A DNA stretch of 64,000 bases, taken from assembly GCF_003352835.1 (NCBI RefSeq), contig NZ_QLVD01000024.1:1-64000 (forward strand). Reading direction: 5' to 3'. This DNA is from Ornithinimicrobium murale (GTDB lineage: Bacteria; Actinomycetota; Actinomycetes; Actinomycetales; Dermatophilaceae). Shown here piece by piece: positions 17,620-25,859 of this stretch (positions are counted from its first letter, which is position 1; each line of letters begins with the position of its first letter). A program made the position numbers and the translations under genes. Under the pieces are notes generated by a model. The model was not told the DNA's origin and did not search any database. It saw only the letters and a list, made by a program, of their open reading frames with translations.

Positions 17620-18339
17620 TCAGCTGCCGGACCCGCTCGGGCCGGTGTCCCGCAGGTGGAGCCGACAGGCTCCTGGCTCCTCGAAGGGCAGGAGCTGGAC
17701 GCCGGTCGTTCTTGAACCGTACTGGTCCAGAGCCCCCTCGACCAGTCCTTGATGCACCTGGCAGATCACTTCGGGCATCTCCTCGGCCAGCTCCAGCAGG
17801 GGACAGGTCCGCAGGGCGATACCTTCCTCCGGCGTCGCCTCGGCGGGTGGCACCGGCGTGAACCCCAGGCGGGTCAGGAGTCGTATCACCAGGCCGGTCG
17901 CGTCAGCGCCATCGGTCTCCTCCCCGGAGGCCAGCTGACGTCCCCACGCCCGACCGATGTCGCGCGCCTCGTCGGACGGGTCCTCGGAACGTGCGGCGAG
18001 ATAGGTGGCAAAGGCCGTGGTCAGGCCGCGGTACTCCGCGAACGCCGGATCGTTCACCCGCGGGACCGCGCGCCCCTGGTCGGTGATCGTGTACTGGTGG
18101 GCGGGTCTGCCCCGCCCGGCTGGCGGCACCGTCTCCATCCTCACCAACCCGGCTGCGGTGAGCTCCTGCAGGTGCGCCCGCACCGTGTTGGCGTGCAACC
18201 CGACGACGTCGACCAGGTCGGCCGTGGTGACCGGCCGAGTCTGCTCGGAGAGTGCCACGAGGACGCGCTCAGCGGGCGACTGATCAGCCTCGCCCGAGGG
18301 CCTCCAGGGGGCCGGTCCGAGCCGGGTCGATTTATTCAC
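17620..18339 (-). CDS. SufR-like winged-helix regulator (second copy)
   Basis: A 239-residue paralogue of the regulator at 13905-14699. The winged helix reads VTTADLVDVVGLHANTVRAHLQEL with wing AGRGRPAHQY. The C-terminal cysteines have the identical C-X13-C-X31-C spacing, and CQVHQGLVEGAL matches CGVHRGLLRGAL of the first copy. Start at GTG 18339: TACACT (18351-18346) ends six bases upstream and there is no Shine-Dalgarno, so the mRNA should be leaderless. Its -10 box lies inside a near-palindrome shared with the divergent DUF2249 operon, which predicts autoregulation and joint control of narK and the nitrite-reductase operon. Confidence 0.8.
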   Translation of the reverse strand: MNKSTRLGPAPWRPSGEADQSPAERVLVALSEQTRPVTTADLVDVVGLHANTVRAHLQELTAAGLVRMETVPPAGRGRPAHQYTITDQGRAVPRVNDPAFAEYRGLTTAFATYLAARSEDPSDEARDIGRAWGRQLASGEETDGADATGLVIRLLTRLGFTPVPPAEATPEEGIALRTCPLLELAEEMPEVICQVHQGLVEGALDQYGSRTTGVQLLPFEEPGACRLHLRDTGPSGSGS

Positions 18340-18393
18340 AGTCAAAGTGTAATAATACTTCCAACCGATCCGCAAACTGAAGGAGAACCCATC
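18340..18393. promoter_or_regulatory. Divergent promoter with near-palindromic operator
   Basis: AAGTGTAATAATACTT (18345-18360) is an imperfect palindrome with AAGT...ACTT arms in an otherwise GC-rich region. On the minus strand it overlaps TACACT (18351-18346) of the regulator, whose -35 would be TTGCGG (18375-18370) with an 18-base spacer. On the plus strand it overlaps a TGTAAT/TAATAA box for the DUF2249 operon, followed by AAGGAG before ATG 18394. This is the likely binding site of the SufR-like regulator. Confidence 0.55.
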
Positions 18394-18681
18394 ATGACCA
18401 GCGAGATTCCCCTGCAGGACGTGTCTGGCTGCGCGTGCGGGGAGCACGCTGGCGACGTGCCGGAGCTGGACGTGCGCACCGTCCCGCACGCCATCCGCCA
18501 TGCCACCGTCTTCGGTGCCCTGTCCGCCATCGGAGTCGGGGGCGCGATGGACCTGGTGGCCCCGCACGACCCCAAGCTCCTGCTGGCTCAGATCGCCGAC
18601 CGGGAGGACGGGGCCATCGATGTCGAGTACCTCGTGCCGGGGCCGGAGGCCTGGACGCTGCGCCTGACCCGGACACGCTGA
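18394..18681 (+). CDS. DUF2249 domain protein
   Basis: A 95-residue protein. The stretch ELDVRTVPHAIRHATVF and DLVAPHDPKLLL match the core of the DUF2249 family (PELDVRGLPPP.RH...VNDHDPKPL). Members accompany nitrogen-oxide, hemerythrin and NnrS genes and have been linked to NO metabolism or heme/Fe handling without a firm biochemical role. Extra N-terminal cysteines occur in GCACGEH. AAGGAG lies seven bases before the ATG. It heads the plus-strand operon ending in the nitrite reductase fusion. Confidence 0.8.
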   Translation: MTSEIPLQDVSGCACGEHAGDVPELDVRTVPHAIRHATVFGALSAIGVGGAMDLVAPHDPKLLLAQIADREDGAIDVEYLVPGPEAWTLRLTRTR

Positions 18682-18757
18682 CCCGGCGACGCTGACCCGG
18701 CGCCCTGTCCCGGCGACGCTGACCCGAACGCCCGGTCCCGGAGACGCTGACCCAACT
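18671..18757 (+). repeat. imperfect tandem repeats between DUF2249 and hemerythrin genes
   Basis: Variants of CGACGCTGACCCGG recur about five times from the last codons of the DUF2249 gene to just before the hemerythrin ribosome site (GAGGAG). Spacing is irregular (about 16 and 35 bases) and not frame-bound, unlike the repeats inside genes. No function is evident; it may lengthen the intercistronic RNA. Confidence 0.7.
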
Positions 18758-18775
18758 CCCGAGGAGAATGCCACC

Positions 18776-19288
18776 ATGTGCTCTTACTGCGGCTGCCAGT
18801 CCATCACCGTCGTCGGCCGGTTCATGGCCGAGCACGACGAGATCATCAATGCCACGGGCGAGATGGTCCGGGCCGCGGCGAGCGGTGACCCGGAGCGGGT
18901 GCGGGAGACGGCGCAGGTCGTCGCCCGCCTGCTGAGCCCGCACACGCACTCCGAGGAGGTCGGGCTGTTCAGTGTGATGCGCGAGCAGGAGGAGTTCACC
19001 GAGCACATCGACACACTGTGTGGGGAGCACAGCAGCCTCGACGTGCTGCTCGAGGCGGTGGCCGGCGGCGCGTTCGAGCGGGCGCCGGAGTTTGAGAAGG
19101 AGCTGCGCACGCACATCGACAAGGAGGACAACGGCCTGTTCCCGGCCGCCGCCATGTCGTTGGACGGCACCGACTGGGAGCGGGTGGACGCCACCACGCC
19201 GGAGGCCCAGGAGGCCATCACTGACGGTCGAGGTCACCTGCTCCACAGCCACTCCCACGGCCCCGATCACCACCACCCCCACCCGTGA
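18776..19288 (+). CDS. hemerythrin HHE domain protein
   Basis: A 170-residue four-helix di-iron protein. Candidate ligands are visible: His in MAEHDEI, His/Glu in SPHTHSEEVGLF, His in CGEHSSLD and THIDKEDNGLF. An unusual N-terminus, MCSYCGCQ, packs three cysteines into seven residues, and the tail is a His-rich run. Such proteins bind O2 or NO or repair damaged iron sites; here the neighbours point to NO handling. GAGGAG precedes the ATG; its stop overlaps the next gene's GTG by four bases. Confidence 0.85.
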   Translation: MCSYCGCQSITVVGRFMAEHDEIINATGEMVRAAASGDPERVRETAQVVARLLSPHTHSEEVGLFSVMREQEEFTEHIDTLCGEHSSLDVLLEAVAGGAFERAPEFEKELRTHIDKEDNGLFPAAAMSLDGTDWERVDATTPEAQEAITDGRGHLLHSHSHGPDHHHPHP

Positions 19289-20367
19289 TCCGCCCGGCCC
19301 GGTTGCTCCTGCTCGCGGGCGGGGGCGTCTCGCTGCTGGCCGGGCTGGATGCCAGCCTGCTGCTCCTGGGGCTGCCCGCCCCGATCAGCTTCTCCCGGCT
19401 CCCGGACGTGCACGGCATCCTCATGGTCCTCGGCTTCCTCGGCACGGTCATCGCCCTCGAGCGCGCCGTCGCACTGCGCCGTCGCTGGGGCTTCCTCGCA
19501 CCCGCCCTGCTGGGCGCCGGCGGGGTGGCGCTGCTGACCCCCGCACCTCTGGCAGCCGGCCAGGCCCTGCTCGTCCTCGGCTGCCTCGGCCTGACCGGCG
19601 TCTACACCGCGCTCTGGCGACGCTCGCACGAGGTGACGATCCTGATCCAGCTGCTGGGCGGCATACTCGCTGCCTGTGGTGCCGCCCTGTGGAGCCGCGT
19701 GGAACTGGCCGCTGTCCTCCCCTGGCTGGTCGCCTTCATCGTCCTCACCATCGCCGCAGAGCGGGCCGAGCTGGCGCGGGTCTCCATGCCCCGGGGTGCC
19801 GGTGAGCAGTTGCTCGCGCTGTCGGGCCTGCTGACCCTCGGCGTGGTCGCCAGTCTGCTGTGGCCATCCGTCGGGGGGCCGCTCTTCGGGCTCGCCCTCC
19901 TGGCGGTCACCGCGTGGCTGGCCCGCCACGACGTGGCCCGGCGCCTGATCAACTCCACGGGTCTGCCCCGATTCAGCTCGGCCGCGCTCCTGGCGGGCTA
20001 CGGGTGGCTCGGCCTGGCGGGTGCGTTGTGGGCCCTCGGATCGGTCCCCGGCGCCGGGGGCGGGCCGCTGGCCAACCACCCGGCAGCCTATGACACGGTC
20101 GTCCACGCCACCTTCCTCGGCTTCGCCATCTCGATGGTGATGGCGCACGCACCGGTCATCCTGCCCGCGGTGCTGTCGGTCCGGCTCCCCTACCGCCCCG
20201 TCCTGTGGGCACCGCTGGCGGTGCTGCACACCGGTCTGCTCCTCCGGGTCGGGGGCAACCTGCTCGGGGGCGGCCAGGCCGTGCCCTACCAGGCCGGCTC
20301 CGTCCTGACCATCCTCGCGGTGCTGCTCCTCGCGCTCACCGCCGTCTATCTGGTGGCCACCTCATGA
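19285..20367 (+). CDS. multi-pass membrane protein, possibly NnrS-like
   Basis: A 360-residue protein with about ten to twelve hydrophobic helices and few charged loops. Helix-embedded histidines occur in LPDVHGILMVLGFLG and VVHATFLGFAISMVMAHAPVI, similar in placement to the heme/copper-binding NnrS proteins that protect against NO, but I cannot confirm the family. It overlaps the hemerythrin gene and the nitrite reductase fusion by four bases on each side (GTGA, ATGA), so it is part of the same operon and probably the same process. Alternative: an orphan heme-copper-oxidase-like membrane partner of the nitrite reductase. Confidence 0.65.
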   Translation: MIRPARLLLLAGGGVSLLAGLDASLLLLGLPAPISFSRLPDVHGILMVLGFLGTVIALERAVALRRRWGFLAPALLGAGGVALLTPAPLAAGQALLVLGCLGLTGVYTALWRRSHEVTILIQLLGGILAACGAALWSRVELAAVLPWLVAFIVLTIAAERAELARVSMPRGAGEQLLALSGLLTLGVVASLLWPSVGGPLFGLALLAVTAWLARHDVARRLINSTGLPRFSSAALLAGYGWLGLAGALWALGSVPGAGGGPLANHPAAYDTVVHATFLGFAISMVMAHAPVILPAVLSVRLPYRPVLWAPLAVLHTGLLLRVGGNLLGGGQAVPYQAGSVLTILAVLLLALTAVYLVATS

Positions 20368-23093
20368 ACCCCGCCCCCTCCTCCCCGACGACGAAGCGCC
20401 CGGAGCAGGCCCAGGCCCGCGGTCGCTGGGCCCTGCGCGACTATCCGGCCCTGTGGTGGATGGTGCTGGCCGTCGGCGTCGCCCTGATCCACCAGTGGGT
20501 CCCGGACGCCACCTGGCTGATGGTGCACCTGGTGCTGCTCGGGGCGCTGACCCACTCGATCTTCGTGTGGAGCACCCACTTCGCCCAGGCCCTGCTGAAG
20601 ACCCACGAGTCGCTCGACCCCAGACTGCGGCAGAGCCTGCGCCTGGCCCTGCTGTTCGTCGGCACGGCCATCGTCATGGTCGGCGTGCCCACGGCACAGT
20701 GGTGGCTCGTCGTGGTCGGTGCCGTGCTCGTCTCGAGCGCGGTCGTCTGGCACGGACTGATGCTGTGGCGCCGGCTGCATCATGCCCTGCCGGGCCGGTT
20801 CCGGGTCACCATCCGCTACTACCTGCTCGCCGCCGTCTGCCTCCCTGTCGGCATCGCGTTCGGCTCCCCGCTCGCGCTCGGCCTGAGCCAGACCTGGCAC
20901 GACCGGCTGCTGACCGCGCACATGATGACCAACCTGCTCGGTTGGGTCGGGCTCACCGTCACCGGCACCCTGGTCACGCTGTGGCCGACCATGCTGCGCA
21001 CCCCGATGGACCCCCGGGCCGAGTCCCTGGCCCGGCAGGCGCTGCCCGTGCTCGTCGCGGCGCTGGTCATCGTCAACAGCGGTGCCCTCGCCGGGATCCG
21101 TCCGGTGACGGTCGCGGGCCTGGTGGTGTATGCCGTGGGGCTGGGCTGGTGGGGACGGGCCCTGTGGGCGCCTGCTCGCCGCCGGCCGCCGAGCGAGTTC
21201 GCCACCGCCTCCGTGGCGTGCGCCCTGGCCTGGCTCATCGTCGGTCTCACCACCACCACGGTGCTCGTGGCGCGCGGCGGCGTCAGCGACCGCGTCGGCC
21301 TGCTGGCCTCCATCTTCGTGGTGGGCTTCGCCGCGCAGCTGCTGACCGGTGCCCTGTCCTACCTGATGCCCACCGCCCTCGGCGGCGGCCCGTCGGTCGT
21401 GCGGGCGGGTCAGGCCGTCTTCAACACGCTGGCCGGGCTGCGGCTGGTGATCATCAACGTCGGCCTGGCGGTCTGCCTGGCACCGGTCCCCAGCCTGGTG
21501 CGCGTCGTCGTGTCGGTCCTGGTTCTCGTGGCCCTGGCCTCCTTCCTGCCTCTCATGGTGAAGGGGATCATCACCTCGGTGCGGGCTCGGCGGGCGCTCG
21601 GCGGAGGGCTGCCGCCGCTCGACCCGTCGGCACGGGTCGAGCGGCCCCGCTCCGCGCTCACCCTCGCCCAGGCGGTCGCCGGCAGTTGCGCCGTGCTCGT
21701 CGCGATCACCGTCGGCGTGGGTCTGGACCCCGTGGCGGCCGGCATCGGGGCACCCACCACCTCCGCGGCCCAGGACTCCACGGTGACGGCCACGGGTGAG
21801 ACCACCCGCGTCGAGGTCTCGGCGGCCGGGATGACCTTCACCCCGGACACGGTCACCGTGCCGCTCGGCAACCGGCTGGTCATCGACCTGGTCAACGACG
21901 ACCCGTCCACCACGCACGACCTGGTCATCGCCGGCGAGAAGACCCCGCGCCTGGCCCACGGCGAGCACGCCGAGATCGTCATCGACGTGGTCACCGGGCC
22001 GCTCGAGGGCTGGTGCACCATCGTCGGTCACCGGCAGGCCGGGATGACCTTCCACGTGCAGACCACCGGGGAGGCACCGGGCGCCCAGGACGGCGAGGAC
22101 ACCGGCACCGGTGCGGCTGCCCAGGACGAGGTCGCCGGCGGGTCCCACGGCGATCACGGGAGCGGCCCACTGCTCACCGACGACCCACCTCCCGTCATGC
22201 AACCCGTCGATCCGGTCCTCGCACCAGCCCCGGACACCACCACGCACCGGATCACCCTCACCGCCGAGGAGGTGCCGCTGGAGGTGGCTCCCGGCATCTG
22301 GCAGCAGCGGTGGACCTTCAACGGGCAGGCCCCCGGCCCGACGCTGCGCGGCACGGTCGGCGACGTCTTCGAGATCACCCTGGTCAACGACGGCACGATG
22401 GGCCACTCGATCGACTTCCACGCCGGGGCGCTGGCCCCGGACGAGCCCATGCGCACCATCCCGCCCGGGGAGTCGTTGGTCTACCGGTTCACCGCCGAGC
22501 GGTCCGGGATCTGGATGTACCACTGCTCCACGATGCCGATGTCCTCGCACATCGCCGCAGGCATGACCGGGGCGGTCATCATCGACCCGCCCGACCTGCC
22601 CGAGGTGGACCGGGAGTTCCTGCTCGTGCAGTCCGAGGTCTACCTCTCCGGGGTGGCCGGGAGCGCCGCGGACGCCACCGAGGTGAGTGCCGACAAGATC
22701 GCCGCCGAGGACCCCGACCTGGTGGTCTTCAACGGCATCGCCAACCAGTACGACGAGCACGTGCTCGAGGCCAAGGTCGGTGACCGGGTGCGGATCTGGG
22801 TGCTGGACGCCGGCCCCAACCGGCCCAGCAGCTTCCACGTGGTCGGTGGTCAGTTCGACACGACCTACCAGGAGGGACGCTGGGTCCTCGGTGGGCCGGG
22901 GGGCGACGAGGCCTCGGCGGGCTCCGGGTCCGATGGTTCGGGCACCGGCGGCAGCCAGACCCTCGGCCTGCTCCCGGCCCAGGGCGGGTTCGTGGAGCTG
23001 GTGCTGCCCGAGGCCGGTCACTACCCCCTCGTGTCGCACCTGATGATCGACGCCGAGCGCGGCGCGCACGGCATCCTCAGGGTCACCGACTGA
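20364..23093 (+). CDS. nirK: membrane domain-cupredoxin-copper nitrite reductase fusion (NirK type)
   Basis: A 909-residue fusion. Residues 25-460 are a polytopic membrane region with histidines in VHLVLLGALTHSIFVWSTHF and TAHMMTNLLGW. Residues about 475-570 are a cupredoxin with a full type 1 copper set (HDL near 517, WCTIVGHRQAGM near 549-560). After a Gly/Asp/His-rich linker, residues 620-909 are a two-domain NirK: GHSIDFHA (type 1 and 2 His and catalytic Asp), YHCSTMPMSSHIAAGM near 718, and FHVVGG near 824 (the bridging type 2 His). It should reduce nitrite to NO outside the membrane, with the cupredoxin relaying electrons from the membrane part. ATG 20364 overlaps the previous stop (ATGA). 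Its 3' end overlaps the convergent caspase-like gene by 11 bases. Confidence 0.88.
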   Translation: MNPAPSSPTTKRPEQAQARGRWALRDYPALWWMVLAVGVALIHQWVPDATWLMVHLVLLGALTHSIFVWSTHFAQALLKTHESLDPRLRQSLRLALLFVGTAIVMVGVPTAQWWLVVVGAVLVSSAVVWHGLMLWRRLHHALPGRFRVTIRYYLLAAVCLPVGIAFGSPLALGLSQTWHDRLLTAHMMTNLLGWVGLTVTGTLVTLWPTMLRTPMDPRAESLARQALPVLVAALVIVNSGALAGIRPVTVAGLVVYAVGLGWWGRALWAPARRRPPSEFATASVACALAWLIVGLTTTTVLVARGGVSDRVGLLASIFVVGFAAQLLTGALSYLMPTALGGGPSVVRAGQAVFNTLAGLRLVIINVGLAVCLAPVPSLVRVVVSVLVLVALASFLPLMVKGIITSVRARRALGGGLPPLDPSARVERPRSALTLAQAVAGSCAVLVAITVGVGLDPVAAGIGAPTTSAAQDSTVTATGETTRVEVSAAGMTFTPDTVTVPLGNRLVIDLVNDDPSTTHDLVIAGEKTPRLAHGEHAEIVIDVVTGPLEGWCTIVGHRQAGMTFHVQTTGEAPGAQDGEDTGTGAAAQDEVAGGSHGDHGSGPLLTDDPPPVMQPVDPVLAPAPDTTTHRITLTAEEVPLEVAPGIWQQRWTFNGQAPGPTLRGTVGDVFEITLVNDGTMGHSIDFHAGALAPDEPMRTIPPGESLVYRFTAERSGIWMYHCSTMPMSSHIAAGMTGAVIIDPPDLPEVDREFLLVQSEVYLSGVAGSAADATEVSADKIAAEDPDLVVFNGIANQYDEHVLEAKVGDRVRIWVLDAGPNRPSSFHVVGGQFDTTYQEGRWVLGGPGGDEASAGSGSDGSGTGGSQTLGLLPAQGGFVELVLPEAGHYPLVSHLMIDAERGAHGILRVTD

Positions 23094-24501
23094 CCGGCAG
23101 CGGGATCGCCACCGTCGGGTCACCGAGCAGCACCGTGCTGGCCCGGTCCAGGGCCGTGGCCTTGCTGTAGGTCGCCAGGTCCAGGGCCCCATCCGTGCCG
23201 TCGTTGAAGTCCTCGAGAGCTCGCCCGTGGCCGACCAGGAGGGCACCGATCGCGTCGTAGTAGGGCGCCAGCGCCATCCCGACCGGCCGTCCTCCGCAGA
23301 TGCCCTCGTAGAGCGCGGCGCGGAGGCTGGCGGTGAGGTCCTGCCGGTTGGGCGGGAAGGACATGGTCCAGTTGAAGGTGGGTTCGACCTGCCCGATGAA
23401 GGCCCGGAGCGGACGCGGGGCTCCCAGCAGCGCCCGCGGGGTCGGTGCGGTCTGCGCTCCGAGGCTGGCCACCTCGGTGAGCACCCGGCCCACCGCGCCG
23501 TCGGCCGCGAACAGCCCGTCGTAGGCGGACGGCTGGTCTGCGCCGGCCGAGCAGCAGGCCTGGGCGAACCACACCGCGCCGTCCGGTGCCCAGGCGCTGA
23601 CCAGGGCATCCGGGTCGACCACCTGCCGTGCACCGTCGACGAGCATCCCGAGGTCCCGACGCATCGCCGCCGGGTCGCCCAGGGGCCCGGTCATGCCGTG
23701 GCTGGTGGTGACCACCAGCAGTGGTCGCTGCTCGGCCAGGGCGGCGGTCAGCGCCGCTGCTGAGGTGTCCTCCGCCGAGCCGTCGATGAACCGGCCTGAC
23801 GTCATGTCAGGGTCTGCCGCCAGGGCCGCGTGCAGGCTGCCCCCGATCACCTCGCGCATCAGGGTGGTGATGTCGCCCCCGCCGTGGTCGACCGACCAGA
23901 CCAGCGGCCCGGCGTACCGGGCGGTCGATCCGGACCAGCCGGTGAGCAGGGCGCTCACGTAGTTGGCCAGGCCCGCCTCGTCCAGGTCGAGCCGCCCCAC
24001 GTGCCGGACGGGGTTGAGGGTGGCCTGCACCCGCCACGGGACCTCGGCGGGCGAGGCTGCGACGAGCAGGTAGAGCGGGAGCTGCCGGGGGCCCATCCCC
24101 TGCGGCGAGGCCGCGGTGAACAGGTCTCCCCCGCCGGCGTAGTCGCGCAGCACCCAGGCTGCCAGGTCGGTGTCGGGGCGGTACCGGAGCACCTTGCCCG
24201 AGCGGACCCGCACGAGCTCCCGGATCGGTTCGGGGGCGTCGTCGGCGCGGGCCAGGGCCGTGTGGTCCAGCCCCGGTCGCTCGGGCAGGATGATGCCCCA
24301 GCCGACCCGCGGATCCGTCCAGTCGGCGGGGTCGGCGGCTCTGGGCACCAGCTGCCGCACCCCCAGGTCGGCCGCGCCGACGCTCCAGGCACCGATGCTG
24401 TCGGCGAAGGCTCCCGTGGCCGGGCCGCTCCCGGTGAACGCATTGGCCCGCACCTCCGCCTCCCGCAGCGGACGCAGCCCGGCCAGGTCCGGCGCGGTCA
24501 C
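23083..24501 (-). CDS. caspase-like (clan CD) protease domain protein
   Basis: A 472-residue protein, last gene of a four-gene operon. A hydrophobic strand then TTSHGMTG gives a candidate catalytic His268, and VWFAQACCSAGAD gives Cys316/317 about 48 residues on; the strand-His-Gly...strand-Cys-X-X-Gly layout is that of caspase, gingipain and CHAT peptidases. The N-terminal 250 residues match no family I know; LPLYLLVAASPAEVPWRVQ could be a substrate-binding or prodomain strand. No signal peptide or membrane helix is seen. ATG 24501 overlaps the CHAT gene stop by four bases. Target unknown; activity as a protease is inferred from the dyad. Confidence 0.65.
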   Translation of the reverse strand: MTAPDLAGLRPLREAEVRANAFTGSGPATGAFADSIGAWSVGAADLGVRQLVPRAADPADWTDPRVGWGIILPERPGLDHTALARADDAPEPIRELVRVRSGKVLRYRPDTDLAAWVLRDYAGGGDLFTAASPQGMGPRQLPLYLLVAASPAEVPWRVQATLNPVRHVGRLDLDEAGLANYVSALLTGWSGSTARYAGPLVWSVDHGGGDITTLMREVIGGSLHAALAADPDMTSGRFIDGSAEDTSAAALTAALAEQRPLLVVTTSHGMTGPLGDPAAMRRDLGMLVDGARQVVDPDALVSAWAPDGAVWFAQACCSAGADQPSAYDGLFAADGAVGRVLTEVASLGAQTAPTPRALLGAPRPLRAFIGQVEPTFNWTMSFPPNRQDLTASLRAALYEGICGGRPVGMALAPYYDAIGALLVGHGRALEDFNDGTDGALDLATYSKATALDRASTVLLGDPTVAIPLPVSR

Positions 24502-25859
24502 CGGGTCTCCAGCTCGGCGCGCAGCCGACCGAGGTCGTCGTCGATGTAGGCCAGCAAGGTGCTGTCGCCGGTGCCCGAGATCTGGGCCCGCAGACCGGTC
24601 AGTGCCTCGATGCTCAGCACGAGGGCACGGGTGGTCTCGGCGTCGAGCTCACCGCTCCCGGGACTGGTCGCCTCGCCGACCTGCACGGTGAACACCGCCG
24701 GACGGGTGTAGACGACCGGGAGGGTCCAGGCCTTGCGGGTGCCGCGTTGCTCCTTCAGCGGCTCGTAGCGCTCGGCCAGCTGCTCCCGGGCGCCGACCAG
24801 GAGCCGGGCCCAGTCCACCGGCGCGGCCACTCCGGGCGTGGTGGGCAGGCTGGCGAACTCGCGGAGCAGCTCGCCGTAGAAGGCCTCCGTGAAGCGTGTC
24901 GCATCGTCGGCCTGCACCGGCTCGCGCATGCCGACGACCGCCGGGATCCCCTCGGTGTAGACCAGGTTGAGGGCGACCGAGCCGGCCGATTGCTCACCGG
25001 TCGCCGACGCGGTCTCACAGCTGTTCAGGACCACGAGCCACGGCAGGCTGTCCGCCGGCCGGTGGAAGTCACCGATGTCGCCCGACTCGAGCAGCAGACT
25101 GCTCGACTGCCCGGTCAGCCAGTCAGCCCGGGTGGCCACCTGCAGGTGGGGACTGGTCCGGGTCGAGAGGCCGTGGCAGAACAGATGGAGGACGTGCGCA
25201 TTGAACTCCTGGAGGCGCGCCCCCAGCTCCGCGACCGTCGAGGGCACGAACTCGACACTGACCCAGTCGGGTGCCGTGGCACTGATGTCGGCATGGAGCG
25301 CGTCCTCACTGACCAGGACCAGGACCTCGGCGGGCAGGGTCGAGTCCTGCACCGCGGCACGCAACGCCTCCCACTCGGCGGCTGCGGGGACACCCAGACA
25401 GGACAGGATGGCCGCGACCCGCAGGGGTGGGACGAAGTGCCGGTAGCCCTCCAGCGGGATCACGGTCTCCACGATGCGGCCCACGGCCCACCGCTCGTCC
25501 AACCCGAGGAACGCTCCGTCGGTGTCACAGAGCGCCTCCCAGGGGAAACTCTCGCCATCAGTGGTTGCCAGCTCGACGCAGACCGGCCGCCGCTGCGGGG
25601 GCTGCACCAGGAGCGCGGCCGAGAGCTGCTTGGCCAGGGGTGCGTTGCGCAGCAGCGCGTCGAACAGCAGCCGCCCGGCCCGACGCACCGCATCCTGCGT
25701 CGGTGGGCCGTGCAGCGCCTGGAAGACGGCGTCGTGGGCCTCCAGGCCCAGGGGCTCGGGCTGGGGCCGTGGCAGTTCGGGAGGCTCCTTCAGCTGGATG
25801 CCGAGCCGCACGCCGTCAGGTCCGGGCATCTCGACGACGCTGAAGACCACCCTGGTCAT
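24498..25859 (-). CDS. CHAT domain protease-like protein, catalytic dyad intact
   Basis: A 453-residue CHAT-fold protein. The N-terminal CHAT landmarks are FPWEAL (residues 105-110) and PPLRVAAILS; the catalytic pair is His229 in HLFCHGL and Cys281 in VVLNSCETA, followed by the usual GIPAVVGMREPVQADDA segment. CHAT (caspase HetF associated with TPR) proteins act as proteases in bacterial conflict and cell-death systems, normally with a sensor domain or partner; here no TPR or NTPase is fused. The last 70 residues form an acidic helical tail. Four-base overlaps on both sides show tight coupling with its two neighbours. Confidence 0.82.
   Translation of the reverse strand: MTRVVFSVVEMPGPDGVRLGIQLKEPPELPRPQPEPLGLEAHDAVFQALHGPPTQDAVRRAGRLLFDALLRNAPLAKQLSAALLVQPPQRRPVCVELATTDGESFPWEALCDTDGAFLGLDERWAVGRIVETVIPLEGYRHFVPPLRVAAILSCLGVPAAAEWEALRAAVQDSTLPAEVLVLVSEDALHADISATAPDWVSVEFVPSTVAELGARLQEFNAHVLHLFCHGLSTRTSPHLQVATRADWLTGQSSSLLLESGDIGDFHRPADSLPWLVVLNSCETASATGEQSAGSVALNLVYTEGIPAVVGMREPVQADDATRFTEAFYGELLREFASLPTTPGVAAPVDWARLLVGAREQLAERYEPLKEQRGTRKAWTLPVVYTRPAVFTVQVGEATSPGSGELDAETTRALVLSIEALTGLRAQISGTGDSTLLAYIDDDLGRLRAELETR

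Noticed and set aside
10114..18393. FNR/NarL-type control of the nar genes
   Set aside because: I looked for TTGAT-N4-ATCAA and tandem NarL heptamers in the promoter gaps and saw none; the SufR-like regulators are the better candidates.
24498..25859. Craspase-type (Csx29) or TPR-CHAT system
   Set aside because: No type III-E effector, CRISPR array or TPR repeats are visible; the CHAT protein here is stand-alone with a hydrolase partner.
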